NCBI RefSeq assembly: GCF_913061305.1
Contig: NZ_CAJXST010000003.1
Location: 1 to 64,000, forward strand
DNA length: 64,000 nt
Source: an uncultured Porticoccus sp.
GTDB lineage: Bacteria; Pseudomonadota; Gammaproteobacteria; Pseudomonadales; Porticoccaceae
Direction: 5' to 3'
Under the pieces are notes generated by a model. That model did no database searches. It was not told the DNA's origin and saw only the letters and a list, made by a program, of their open reading frames with translations. Below are positions 24,966-33,830 of this stretch, in pieces. The translations under genes and the position numbers were made by a program. Positions within the stretch are counted from its first letter, which is position 1; the number at the start of each line of letters is the position of its first letter.

Positions 24966-25943
24966 ATGCCTGAATTAGCACATCCGTTCCCTCTATGCCG
25001 TATTGAGCCCGCCGTCCTGGAGGAGGCCGCGGACTGGTTGACGTTGCTGCGCTCCGGGGACGCTACGGACGAGGATCGATCAAGCCTGGAACATTGGCGT
25101 TGCCAGAGTGACATGCATCTGGCCGCGTGGCAGCGAGCGGAGTCAGTGATGGGGGCCTTCGGTCAGGTATCTGCTCCCGTAGCTCGGGGCACTCTTTCCC
25201 AGCTGGAGAACGCGGGTCGGCGTCGGGCGCTGAAAGCCTTCGCACTGGTACTCATGGTAGCTCCTGTCACTTGGGTCGCTTATCGGCAACAGCCCTGGCG
25301 GGAATGGCAAGCCGACCTGCAGACCGCCACTGGCGAGCAGCAGTCCCTTGACCTGGCGGACGGCACCCGACTGGTGCTGAATACCTCGACCGTGGTGGAT
25401 GTGTCCTTCACTGACAATGTGCGCAGCCTTGCCCTGTTGCAGGGGGAAATCCTGATTACTACTGGTAAGGATCCTGCCCCGGTTGCCCGCCCGTTCCTGG
25501 TTCGTACTGGGCAGGGGCAATTGCGGGCTCTGGGTACCCGCTTTGCCGTACACCAATCGGATGGCCAGACTCGTCTTTCGGTGTATGAGGGCGCTGTGGA
25601 GATTGTCCCTTACGATGCCATTGGCAAAGTTGTGGTGGTGGCAGGGGAGCAGCGCCTGTTCTCTAGCACCCGGATTTATCCCCCGGAACGTGCTGTAGAT
25701 AACGCCGAGCTTTGGGAACAGGGCATGCTACTGGCCAGAGAGATGCATTTGGGCGAACTGGTGCGTGAGCTCGGCCGCTACCGCCGCGGTGTGCTGCGCT
25801 GTGCCCCGGCAGTCGCCAGCCTCCAGGTTTCCGGGGCTTTTCCGGTCAACGACACCGATGCCAGCCTGACTCTTTTGCAGCAAACCCTGCCGGTGCAGGT
25901 GAGCCGCATTACACCCTGGTGGGTGACGCTGAAAGCCAGATAA
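24966..25943 (+). CDS. fecR: FecR-family anti-sigma / signal transducer (set 3)
   Basis: A 325-residue FecR protein. The DUF4880-type N-terminus includes EAADWLTLLRSGDATDEDRSSLEHWRCQSDMHLAAWQRAE. A membrane segment lies near 86-103 (ALKAFALVLMVAPVTWVAY). The FecR domain includes TGEQQSLDLADGTRLVLNTSTVVDV, and the C-terminal part is VSGAFPVNDTDASLTLLQQTLPVQ. ATG start with AGGATAAAGCC upstream. Confidence 0.92.
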   Translation: MPELAHPFPLCRIEPAVLEEAADWLTLLRSGDATDEDRSSLEHWRCQSDMHLAAWQRAESVMGAFGQVSAPVARGTLSQLENAGRRRALKAFALVLMVAPVTWVAYRQQPWREWQADLQTATGEQQSLDLADGTRLVLNTSTVVDVSFTDNVRSLALLQGEILITTGKDPAPVARPFLVRTGQGQLRALGTRFAVHQSDGQTRLSVYEGAVEIVPYDAIGKVVVVAGEQRLFSSTRIYPPERAVDNAELWEQGMLLAREMHLGELVRELGRYRRGVLRCAPAVASLQVSGAFPVNDTDASLTLLQQTLPVQVSRITPWWVTLKAR

Positions 25944-26076
25944 AGCAATGAGTCATGGATACCTGGCTGGCGGGCTGTAATCATTTTTTTCAACAAGTGG
26001 TGATACCTTTTTAAATCCAGTCCGGTGTACCTGTCAGATACCTTTATTTCAAATCAATACATCGACAGGAACACCC

Positions 26077-28347
26077 ATGAAGACAAAGCAGAGCCAGCAA
26101 TCCAACGACAAGTCGACGCCCTATTCAAAGGCAGTCACTCCCAGGCCCAGGTTAATCGTCCTGGCTCTGGCCTTTGCCCTTGCGGGCGCCACCTCCTTTA
26201 TTTCCTTTGTGCCACACGCCGCCCAGGCACAGGAAACGGTTGCAGAACGCAGCTATTCCATTTCGGCGGGCAAGCTCAGTGATGTGCTGGCCCGGTTTGC
26301 GGCGGCGGCGGGGGTGCCCCTGTCCTTTGATCCGCAATTACTGGAAGGCATGCAAAGTGATGGGCTGGAAGGCCTCTATACCGTACAGGAAGGGTTCTCG
26401 ATCCTGCTGGCCAACAGCGGCTGTCAATTGGTGAGTACGGGTGCTGGAGGCTATTCGCTGCGCAGGATTTCCGGTGACATTACCTCGTTACCCGCCGTCA
26501 AAATCAGCGCCTCATCCATTGCCAGTGCCCAAAGCACGGTGGGCTATGGCCGTGACGAGATTGAGGCACTGCAACCTCAGGATTTGAAGGACCTGTTTCG
26601 CAGGGAATCTGCCGTCTCCGTCGGTGGCTCTATTCCTATCAACCAGAAGGTCTATGTGCGAGGCGTGGAAGAGACTGCCATGTTAGTGACAGTGGATGGT
26701 GCCCGGCAGAACAACAAGGTCTTTCACCATAATGCTACCAACCTGATTGACCCAGCCCTCCTCAAGGCTGTTCGTGCCTCGGCTGGGGTCGCGGCGGCTG
26801 ATGACGGGCCAGGCGCTTTGGGTGGCAGCCTGGTTTACGAGACCGTGGATGTGGTGGATGTGCTAGACCCTGGCCGCTCCCTGGGTGGTTTTGTTAATAG
26901 CCGATATGCCTCCAATGGCGACCAGGTGACAACTGCCGGATCGCTCTATGGGCGCAGCGGTGGCTTTGAATTTTTGGGCTATCTCAACCATACCGACGGT
27001 AATGATTATGAAAATGGCGATGGCGATACGGTGCGTCATACTGCGCCGGGCCTGCTCAGCGGCCTGGGGAAGATAGCCTACGAAAACGGGCAAGTCGGTC
27101 GCTTTGAGCTATCCCACGAGTATGTCAACGACGAGGCCGACCGACCCTACCGAGCGAATTTTGTCGGACTTAGCGCTGGTCGTCCGGTACCAGAATCCCG
27201 TGTTTACGACCTGACCCGGCGCAACACCAGTTTTAACTACAGCCGGGAAACAGGCTCGGGTTACTGGAACCCCAGCGTCACTATTGCCAAGAGTGAAACC
27301 GAGCTGGATACACGGGAAAAGCCACTGAGTGATCCTACCCAGACCATTGTCTACACCGGCATAACTGAGAGTGTTTCTGCCACCGCGAAGAATACTCTGC
27401 ACGCAGGTTTTGCCGATATTACGGCGGGCCTGGACTACTACGACGACAGTGCCGTATTCCAATTTTCCGGCGATCCGGATCTGGAAGAACAGGCGGAAAA
27501 CATGGGCGCTTTTATTCAGTTCCGCCAACCGTTAGGCGATAAGGTCAATCTTTCCTACGGTTTGCGCTATGACCGCCAGGATTTTACCGGCACGGATGAT
27601 TCCAGCCACGACGATTCGGGCGTGAGCGGCAACCTGTTCGGGGAAGTCCGTCTGAATGACTACATTACCCTGAACGCCGGCTACGCCGAAGTTTGGGGTG
27701 GTGCTGCGCTGGCGGAGAATTTTATCCTCAACGGCGCCTGGAATTACACGGGTCTGAAAGCCGTTGAAGCCAGCAACCATACCCTGGGCATACGCGGACA
27801 GTTCAATGGTTTTGTGGCCGAGGCCAACAGCTATCGCACCCGTATCGACAACGGGCGCACCCCGTCCTGGGGCGGTGGCGCGGAGCTGGTGGCGGACTTC
27901 GATATCGAAGGCTACGACCTGTCCTTCGGCTATATCGGCAGCCGGGGTGAGATCAACCTGAAATACGCCAATATTGACTCAGAAAAAGATGGCGAACCTG
28001 CCACTTCCTACGACGGAAACTACTTTACTGTGCCCCTGGGGGAGCTGATTACGGTCAGCGGGGTACTGGACTTCCCTGCTTTTCGGCTGTCCCTGGGCCT
28101 GAACGCGGAAGTGGCGCTGGACAACGATGACATCGAGAGCAGCGGTGCCAAGCAGGAAGGTTATACCGTGGTCAATCTATACGCCGATTATGCCCTGTTG
28201 GAACATCTGTCCCTGCGTTTTGCCGTGGACAACCTAACCGATGATGACTACACAGACCGTGCCAGCTATGGACAGGAATTCACCACCGTAAAGCCTCTGC
28301 TGGAGCCGGGCCGTTCATTTGTCGTTAGCGCCCGGTACAGCTTCTGA
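26077..28347 (+). CDS. TonB-dependent receptor with STN domain, heme/transferrin-receptor-like plug (set 3)
   Basis: A 756-residue outer-membrane transducer. A long signal peptide ends near PHAAQAQ (residue 52). The STN domain (about 60-125) includes YSISAGKLSDVLARFAAAAG. The TonB-box linker is TSLPAVKISASSIA. The plug differs from sets 1 and 2: VYVRGVEETAMLVTVDGARQ and the DGPGALGGSLVYETVD stretch are typical of heme, hemoglobin and transferrin receptor-like families (TIGR01785/01786 type). A canonical FRAP/NPNL heme signature was not seen, so heme is only a possibility. The C-terminal strand ends FVVSARYSF. It is followed by inner-membrane PepSY genes and TonB-ExbBD. Confidence 0.88.
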   Translation: MKTKQSQQSNDKSTPYSKAVTPRPRLIVLALAFALAGATSFISFVPHAAQAQETVAERSYSISAGKLSDVLARFAAAAGVPLSFDPQLLEGMQSDGLEGLYTVQEGFSILLANSGCQLVSTGAGGYSLRRISGDITSLPAVKISASSIASAQSTVGYGRDEIEALQPQDLKDLFRRESAVSVGGSIPINQKVYVRGVEETAMLVTVDGARQNNKVFHHNATNLIDPALLKAVRASAGVAAADDGPGALGGSLVYETVDVVDVLDPGRSLGGFVNSRYASNGDQVTTAGSLYGRSGGFEFLGYLNHTDGNDYENGDGDTVRHTAPGLLSGLGKIAYENGQVGRFELSHEYVNDEADRPYRANFVGLSAGRPVPESRVYDLTRRNTSFNYSRETGSGYWNPSVTIAKSETELDTREKPLSDPTQTIVYTGITESVSATAKNTLHAGFADITAGLDYYDDSAVFQFSGDPDLEEQAENMGAFIQFRQPLGDKVNLSYGLRYDRQDFTGTDDSSHDDSGVSGNLFGEVRLNDYITLNAGYAEVWGGAALAENFILNGAWNYTGLKAVEASNHTLGIRGQFNGFVAEANSYRTRIDNGRTPSWGGGAELVADFDIEGYDLSFGYIGSRGEINLKYANIDSEKDGEPATSYDGNYFTVPLGELITVSGVLDFPAFRLSLGLNAEVALDNDDIESSGAKQEGYTVVNLYADYALLEHLSLRFAVDNLTDDDYTDRASYGQEFTTVKPLLEPGRSFVVSARYSF

Positions 28348-28531
28348 TTTCAGGCTTATTGGTGCAAGTGTAGCCAACATGGGATTGCCCCTTTTTTTAT
28401 TTTCATCCGTCTTTATAGGTAGAAGGGAAAAAAAGGGCGATATGCCCGGCAGGGATGCCGTTTTTCGCTACCCCGGGTGCCTGCGCCAGGGGTGGTTTTA
28501 TGTCTGCGGTAATAGATAAGGTAACTGAATA

Positions 28532-28810
28532 ATGGGATTAACGGGGAGGCGCTTGGCATCTCTGGTGGCGGCCGCTCTCGTCGGGGGCTACGCGCTGGCC
28601 ACGGCGGTGGGGATTTTCCTCGGCGGCATCTTGCCCATGTCCCGGGGTGAAGCGGCGCTGGTTGGCAATCTGCTCAGCTTTGCTGTCTATGCCGGTGCGG
28701 TGATCTGGACATTTGTGGTACGTCGCCCCGTCAAGGTCTGGTTGGGTCTGATGATACCCGCCTGTACGTTGGTGACTGGCGGACTGTTACTGACGGGTCG
28801 GGCGGGATGA
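28532..28810 (+). CDS. DUF3649 small inner-membrane protein
   Basis: A 92-residue protein with three hydrophobic segments (about 8-28, 42-62 and 70-88) and the motif GGILPMSRGEAALVGNLLSF, as in DUF3649 proteins encoded with PepSY proteins in siderophore loci of Pseudomonas and relatives. Its stop overlaps the PepSY start (GATGACG). A helper role in a periplasmic iron-release complex is inferred from context. Confidence 0.75.
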   Translation: MGLTGRRLASLVAAALVGGYALATAVGIFLGGILPMSRGEAALVGNLLSFAVYAGAVIWTFVVRRPVKVWLGLMIPACTLVTGGLLLTGRAG

Positions 28811-30516
28811 CGCGTACTTCCGTGGGCAAGGGTCTCGGCGGCTCTCCAAAAGCTGACGGCTCCTCAAAAGCTGACGGCTCTCTAAAAGCTGATGGCTCCC
28901 CAGCAGGTGGTTTCCGTCAGGCCATGTCGTGGTTGCATACCTGGGTGGGACTCACGCTCGGGTGGGTGCTGTTCTTTATCTTCCTGACCGGTACTGTCGG
29001 CTATTTCGATACGGAGATCGACCGCTGGATGCAACCGGAATTGCCCCAGGCGCAAACCGGTCTGAATAGCACCGACACCGCACAGGTCCTGCTCGATCGC
29101 CTGCGAGTCGAGGCCCCCGGGGCGGATCGCTGGTTTTTGACACTGCCCGCTGGCCGCCATCAGCCATACCCGGGTATCTTCTGGCAGGGAGCGTCAACAA
29201 AGGCGGGCGCCAGCGCCGCCAGTGGCGAGCTACAGGTGAATGGCAACACCGGTGAACCCTTTTCTGCCCGGGACACCGGCGGTGGGCAATTGCTTTATCA
29301 GATGCACTGGCGTCTGCATTATCTCTCGCGCACCCAGGCGGACATTATCGTCGGCTTTGCCACGATGTTCATGCTGGTGGCCCTGATCACCGGGATTATT
29401 ATTCACAAAAAGATATTCAGGGATCTCTTCACTTTCCGGCCCGGCAAGGGCCAGCGCTCCTGGCTGGATGCCCACAATGTGTTGAGCGTGGTGGCTTTGC
29501 CCTTTCACCTGATGATTACATACTCCGGCCTTATTTTTATGGGCTTTTCCTATATGCCCTTGATTGTGGCTGCCCATTACGGAGTGGATGACGAGGCCCG
29601 GCAACAGTTCATTTCTGAGGTGTTTGACCCTCCCGGATTGGTGGACTCAGCCAGAGAACCTGCGCCCCTGGTCCCCTTGGGCCACTTGATTGCAGCGGCA
29701 GAAGACCGCTGGGGCGAGAACCGGGTTCGCAGTATCGATATCCGTCATCCCGGCGATAGCAACGCCCGGATAATTTTCTACGAGAATATCGAACGACGTG
29801 TGGCCAGCGGCGGCGAGCGCCTGATATTTGACGGTGTGAGCGGCGAGCTATTGCATCAGGTGCCACCGGCGACATCGGCCGCAAAGGGTGCCCGGGATCT
29901 GTTTGTCGGTCTGCACGAGGGACTATTTGCTCCGCCAGTGCTGCGCTGGCTGTTTTTTTTCTCCGGATTACTGGGCAGCGGCATGATCGCCACCGGCCTG
30001 GTGCTGTGGGCAGTCAAGCGGCGTCAACGGATGGAGAAGAAGCATAGCTTGCCCCATCTCGGACTGCGACTGGTGGAAAAGCTCAACGTGGGCACTGTGG
30101 TGGGATTACCCATCGGTATTGCTGCCTATTTCTGGGCTAATCGTCTTTTACCTGTGGCGTCAGTGGGTCGTGCCGACTGGGAGGTACACCTCATGTTTTT
30201 GGCCTGGCTGATGGTACTCATCCATGCCGCGTGCCGTCCCAACCATCGCGCCTGGGTGGAGCAGCTGGCCATAGCCGGACTCGCTTTTGGCTTGCTTCCG
30301 TTGCTCAACCTGCTCACTACAGACCGTGGCCTTTGGCATAGCCTGGTGGCCAACGACTGGGTATTCGTGGGGTTTGACCTGACGGTGCTGATTGTTGGTC
30401 TGATGCTTGGCTGGACCGCATGGCGGGTCTGGCAGAAACGCTCGCTAATAGATACGGGGGAGATTTCCATAAAACAGGGGAGATCAGCGCAAGAGCTTCC
30501 AGGTGGGCAGTCGTAA
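28807..30516 (+). CDS. PepSY-associated TM protein (FpvG-like putative ferric-siderophore reductase)
   Basis: A 569-residue inner-membrane protein. After a repetitive N-terminus comes the PepSY_TM signature: MSWLHTWVGLTLGWVLFFIFLTGTVGYFDTEIDRWM (split here over one helix), then MHWRLHYLSRTQADIIVGFATMF with conserved His residues, DAHNVLSVVALPFHLMITYSG, and VGLHEGLFAPPVLRWLFFFSGLLG. The conserved His in membrane helices suggests heme or electron transfer. The Pseudomonas relative FpvG takes part in reducing ferripyoverdine in the periplasm. Residues of about 11-33 contain three copies of a KADGS-type unit coded by tandem 18-bp repeats, an odd low-complexity insertion before the first helix. 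Confidence 0.87.
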   Translation: MTRTSVGKGLGGSPKADGSSKADGSLKADGSPAGGFRQAMSWLHTWVGLTLGWVLFFIFLTGTVGYFDTEIDRWMQPELPQAQTGLNSTDTAQVLLDRLRVEAPGADRWFLTLPAGRHQPYPGIFWQGASTKAGASAASGELQVNGNTGEPFSARDTGGGQLLYQMHWRLHYLSRTQADIIVGFATMFMLVALITGIIIHKKIFRDLFTFRPGKGQRSWLDAHNVLSVVALPFHLMITYSGLIFMGFSYMPLIVAAHYGVDDEARQQFISEVFDPPGLVDSAREPAPLVPLGHLIAAAEDRWGENRVRSIDIRHPGDSNARIIFYENIERRVASGGERLIFDGVSGELLHQVPPATSAAKGARDLFVGLHEGLFAPPVLRWLFFFSGLLGSGMIATGLVLWAVKRRQRMEKKHSLPHLGLRLVEKLNVGTVVGLPIGIAAYFWANRLLPVASVGRADWEVHLMFLAWLMVLIHAACRPNHRAWVEQLAIAGLAFGLLPLLNLLTTDRGLWHSLVANDWVFVGFDLTVLIVGLMLGWTAWRVWQKRSLIDTGEISIKQGRSAQELPGGQS

Positions 30517-30878
30517 TGGTGTCGATGTTATCAAGCTTGACAGAATGGGTGTTGGGCTTTGGCGGCATGGGATCCCTGTGTCTATCCATGAAGTCTCATG
30601 CCATGAAGTCTCATGCCCGACAGATCGGTAACCTGAATTACCGGATATGGCGGCCGGGTCAGAAGTGGATGGGGTGGTCATTATTGGCGCTTTCAATAGC
30701 CATCGTGGTTAGTGCCCGGGGCTGGGGCCCTGGCCTGGTTTCATTTTTTGGCATGCTGTCAGCAGTAACCTTGCTGGTCATCGCTCTAATTACCTATCGA
30801 CCTCGCTGGCTTGTTCCTGCGTCATTAGCCTGCGTTGCCGTGGGCCCAATATTGACAGGTTTTTATGTGCTGTTTTAA
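30516..30878 (+). CDS. DUF3325-like small membrane protein
   Basis: A 120-residue membrane protein with hydrophobic segments near 5-23, 52-70, 74-92 and 98-118, positioned like DUF3325 proteins that follow PepSY proteins in iron loci. The ATG at 30516 overlaps the PepSY stop (TAATG). It contains a perfect 15-bp tandem duplication (30588-30617) coding MKSHAMKSHA in the first cytoplasmic loop, probably a recent slippage event. Confidence 0.7.
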   Translation: MVSMLSSLTEWVLGFGGMGSLCLSMKSHAMKSHARQIGNLNYRIWRPGQKWMGWSLLALSIAIVVSARGWGPGLVSFFGMLSAVTLLVIALITYRPRWLVPASLACVAVGPILTGFYVLF

Positions 30879-30927
30879 CGCTTTTTCATTCAATTTTTAT
30901 TCCTTTTTATTCAACAGGAGAATCACC

Positions 30928-31353
30928 ATGATCGTGAAAAATTTGCCCGTATTTATTGTGGGAATGTTATTTATCCTCGGTCCTTTTGGGTCGGCACTGG
31001 CCTCGGAAAGGCCAGATCACTTCCGGGGGAAACCTGCCGAAACACTGGAGGCTGCACTCACTAACTTTACGGAATATAACAAGGAACTCGCGGCTATCCT
31101 GAAGAAGGAGGAGATAACGTCCAGGGATATGGCCCAGATACACGAGCTGACCTACACCCTGGAAAATGCCTTGAACAAAATTCGGTCAGACCTTGATGGG
31201 TTGGCGGAGACACTGGAGAAAGTACATGTCGCCTCTGAGCGAGCTGCAACAGATATCGCGAGAATCAAAGGCAGTGCTTATCTGAATTTGGCAGATAAAA
31301 TTATTCGCGACCCCTCTGTCCCCTCACAGGAAATCAAAGGGAACGGCCCATGA
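30928..31353 (+). CDS. DUF6746 family secreted helical protein
   Basis: About 141 residues from ATG 30928, which has CAGGAGAATCACC upstream and is preferred over an in-frame start 63 bases earlier. A signal peptide (LPVFIVGMLFILGPFGSALA) is followed by a charged helical protein with RPDHFRGKPAETLEAALTNFTEYN and IHELTYTLENALNKIRSDL, matching DUF6746. The family has no known function but is frequent in siderophore-receptor loci. The stop overlaps the ExbB start (ATGA). Confidence 0.75.
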   Translation: MIVKNLPVFIVGMLFILGPFGSALASERPDHFRGKPAETLEAALTNFTEYNKELAAILKKEEITSRDMAQIHELTYTLENALNKIRSDLDGLAETLEKVHVASERAATDIARIKGSAYLNLADKIIRDPSVPSQEIKGNGP

Positions 31354-32306
31354 TTTTTCGTGGTTGGATGCGGCAGGGTTTTGCCCTGGTCTGCCTGTTG
31401 TGTTCCCTTGCAGCCACGGCACAGCTCGCGAAACCGGTGGAGTCGCAACCTGGCGAAGCCAGGCTCGTTGTCAGTGAAGCGGACGGTGTTTTGTCTGCCG
31501 ATGTGGTTAGGTATGGCGAGGTGGCAGAAGGGCTGTCCGTGGTACCAAAAGGCACTGAAACTACCAATACCCCGGATATTGCGATACAGAGAAAATCAGG
31601 TGTGGCCGTGTTGCCCAGCGACCTGAGCGCCTGGGGCATGTTTATGCAGGCGGACTGGGTAGTTAAAGCTGTGATGATTGGCTTGGCTCTGGCCTCCATC
31701 GCTACCTGGACGGTGCTGGTGGCCAAGACGCGTGAGCTGCGTGTGCTGGTGAAACGGCAGCGCCAAACCTTGTTGGTTGTGTCTGAGGCGGAGAGTCTGA
31801 AGTCTGCTCACGAAAAACTTGTTGAAGGCAAAGGCAGCACCGAGCTCATCAGTGCTGCTACCAAAGAGCTCCATCTGTCCGCTGGCCACCTGGCGGATGC
31901 GGAAGGGGTGAAGGAGCGCGTCGCGTCCAACCTGGAACGTCTGGAAGCCGCCAGTGGCCGAAAGATTACCCGGGGCACCAGCATTCTTGCCACGATCGGT
32001 GCCACCGCACCCTTCGTGGGACTGTTCGGTACTGTTTGGGGAATCATGAACAGTTTCATCGGTATCTCCAAGGCTCAGACCACCAACTTGGCCGTCGTCG
32101 CGCCCGGTATTGCCGAGGCACTGCTGGCTACGGCACTGGGGTTGGTCGCCGCTATCCCCGCTGTAGTGATCTACAACCACTTTGCTCGTCAGATTGCTGC
32201 CTATAAGGCAATGGTTGGGGATACCTCCGCCGCGATTCTGCGGCTGGTGTCCCGTGATCTCAGCCGTCATTCAGTGGCCGGTCTGAAAGCAGTGGAGGAG
32301 GGCTGA
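31350..32306 (+). CDS. exbB: ExbB-like proton channel subunit
   Basis: A 318-residue MotA/TolQ/ExbB protein with a signal-like N-terminus and a ~70-residue extension before the first conserved helix (VVKAVMIGLALASIATWTVLVA, about 97-120), as in the longer ExbB type of Pseudomonas. The conserved core GTSILATIGATAPFVGLFGTVWGIMNSF and LAVVAPGIAEALLATALGLVAAIPAVVIYN covers helices 2 and 3. With ExbD it uses the proton gradient to energise TonB. It is translationally coupled to the DUF6746 gene. Confidence 0.95.
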   Translation: MIFRGWMRQGFALVCLLCSLAATAQLAKPVESQPGEARLVVSEADGVLSADVVRYGEVAEGLSVVPKGTETTNTPDIAIQRKSGVAVLPSDLSAWGMFMQADWVVKAVMIGLALASIATWTVLVAKTRELRVLVKRQRQTLLVVSEAESLKSAHEKLVEGKGSTELISAATKELHLSAGHLADAEGVKERVASNLERLEAASGRKITRGTSILATIGATAPFVGLFGTVWGIMNSFIGISKAQTTNLAVVAPGIAEALLATALGLVAAIPAVVIYNHFARQIAAYKAMVGDTSAAILRLVSRDLSRHSVAGLKAVEEG

Positions 32307-32309
32307 TCC

Positions 32310-32738
32310 ATGGGCGCCAAAATCCAACACGACGACGAACTGGTGGAAAACCATGAAATTAATGTGACGCCTTTTATCGATGTGATGCTGGTGCTGTTGA
32401 TTATCTTCATGGTGGCAGCGCCTCTGGCTACCGTGGATGTGAACGTGGATCTGCCCGCTTCTACCGCCGAGGCTCAACCTAAGCCCGATAGCCCTCTGTA
32501 CCTGACTATCAAGGCGGATAACAGCCTTGCACTGGGCAACGATGATGTGACGTTGGAGAAACTGTCCGCTGCACTGGAAACTGCGTCGAATGGCGACACA
32601 GGGCAACGAATCTTCCTCCGCGCCGACAAGTCCGTGGAGTACGAGACACTGATGCAGGCCATGAACCGGTTGAGGGAAGCCGGCTACCTGAAAGTGGCAC
32701 TGGTCGGATTGGAAGGCGTGGCGGGAGCTGGGCAGTGA
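32310..32738 (+). CDS. exbD: ExbD-like biopolymer transport protein
   Basis: A 142-residue ExbD. One membrane helix with the essential Asp lies in EINVTPFIDVMLVLLIIFMVAAPL (about 14-38). The periplasmic domain contains LYLTIKADNSLALGNDDVTLEKL and RIFLRADKSVEYETLMQAMNRLREAGYLKVALVG. It starts 3 bases after exbB and overlaps the tonB start. Confidence 0.95.
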   Translation: MGAKIQHDDELVENHEINVTPFIDVMLVLLIIFMVAAPLATVDVNVDLPASTAEAQPKPDSPLYLTIKADNSLALGNDDVTLEKLSAALETASNGDTGQRIFLRADKSVEYETLMQAMNRLREAGYLKVALVGLEGVAGAGQ

Positions 32739-33628
32739 AAGGCAACCTCGCGCGCAAACCTCGGCTGGTACTGGTCGAGGAGGCCGGAAGACTGAGTCCG
32801 CCGGATGTCGCGGTCCTCGCTCCCGAACTTGACAGTCAGCCGGCCCAGCCAGAGAAGGATGCTTTTCGCTGGTTAACGTCTCTACTGATTGTCTTGATCA
32901 TTTATGGTGCCCCCTTGGCCTGGTGGCTGATTCCGGAAGAATTATCCGGTCCCAATACGCCGCCGCCCGCTGCCATGGTGGTGGAGCTGGCCCCTGTGCC
33001 CGTTGCACCCCCCACACCGGCAGAGCAGGCGCCTGGTCCGGAGCTGGCCGAAGCGACACCGCCTGAACCTGAACCGCAACCCGAGCCACTGCCGGAACCG
33101 GAAATCCCGCCTGCCCCGCCGGTGGTTAAACCGGAGGTGCCGGTAAAGCCTGTGCCTGAGTCAAAACCTGAAATACAAGAAACGCCAATAGAGCCGTCAC
33201 CTCCAGAAGAACCGGAAGAGGCACCACCCGAAGAGAAACCATCCAGCACCGCCAGTGCAGTACCCGACGCGCCTCGTGAGGACCCGGAAGCTGCTGCGCC
33301 AAATCAGGGCGTGTCTGTACCCGCCGTTAACTCGAATGCCATTCCCACCTGGCAGAACAGCCTGATGCTGAAGCTTAACGAGGCCAAGCGCTACCCGGCT
33401 CGAGCCCGCCGTTACAGACAGGAAGGCATCGCTTATCTACGCTTTACCATGGATCGTGAGGGCAAGGTGCTGGCGAAAAGTATCGAACAAAGTGCAGGGT
33501 ATCCGTTGCTGGATGAGGAAACACTGGCACTGATCGACCGCGCTCAACCCCTACCCAAACCGCCAGCGGAAATGCAGGGTGAAGCGCTGGAATTTGTGGT
33601 TCCGGTCGAATTCTTTTTGAGTAGATAG
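32735..33628 (+). CDS. tonB: TonB energy transducer
   Basis: A 297-residue TonB. A cytoplasmic N-terminus of about 44 residues is followed by one membrane helix (LLIVLIIYGAPLAWWLI). A long Pro/Glu-rich periplasm-spanning stretch (about 75-175, EPEPQPEPLPEPEIPPAPP) leads to a C-terminal TonB domain with LNEAKRYPARARRYRQEGIAYLRFTMDREGKVL and SAGYPLLDEETLALIDRAQPLP. It starts at GTG 32735, overlapping the exbD stop. As the last gene of the island it probably serves the three receptors upstream. Confidence 0.95.
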   Translation: MKGNLARKPRLVLVEEAGRLSPPDVAVLAPELDSQPAQPEKDAFRWLTSLLIVLIIYGAPLAWWLIPEELSGPNTPPPAAMVVELAPVPVAPPTPAEQAPGPELAEATPPEPEPQPEPLPEPEIPPAPPVVKPEVPVKPVPESKPEIQETPIEPSPPEEPEEAPPEEKPSSTASAVPDAPREDPEAAAPNQGVSVPAVNSNAIPTWQNSLMLKLNEAKRYPARARRYRQEGIAYLRFTMDREGKVLAKSIEQSAGYPLLDEETLALIDRAQPLPKPPAEMQGEALEFVVPVEFFLSR

Positions 33629-33723
33629 TGTCCTGAGTGGTGCTCGAGAAGCCGATATTCGCCATTTTCATCTCATTGAGCGCACGATAACAGGCCTGTA
33701 TAAAGGGTTTTGGCCCGAGGAAA

Positions 33724-33828
33724 TATACTGCGATGGCAGGCTCGTGCTGGAAAGGCGACTACAACCTGGAATCTCTCTCGTGGTGTTCGCGCTGAGCTGA
33801 AAGTGCTGGCTGGAGGGTGATGTACCAG
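33724..33828 (+). pseudogene. Degenerate copy of the 3' end of the deacetylase gene
   Basis: ATACTGCGATGGCAGGCTCG and the following ~85 bases align with positions 15331-15438 inside the deacetylase gene, including CTACAACCTG, TCTCTCGTGGTGTTC and GTGCTGGCTGGAGG. Several indels destroy the frame. It lies in the same orientation and is followed by repeats related to those downstream of the parent gene. Confidence 0.8.
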
Positions 33829-33830
33829 TA

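Noticed and set aside
28348-28531. Riboswitch-like GC-rich leader before the DUF3649 gene
   Set aside because: Some short stems can be drawn but no conserved riboswitch core was recognised.
32902-33249. Gly/Ser-rich minus-strand frame
   Set aside because: It is the antisense of the Pro/Glu-rich region of tonB, which naturally gives a long stop-free opposite frame.
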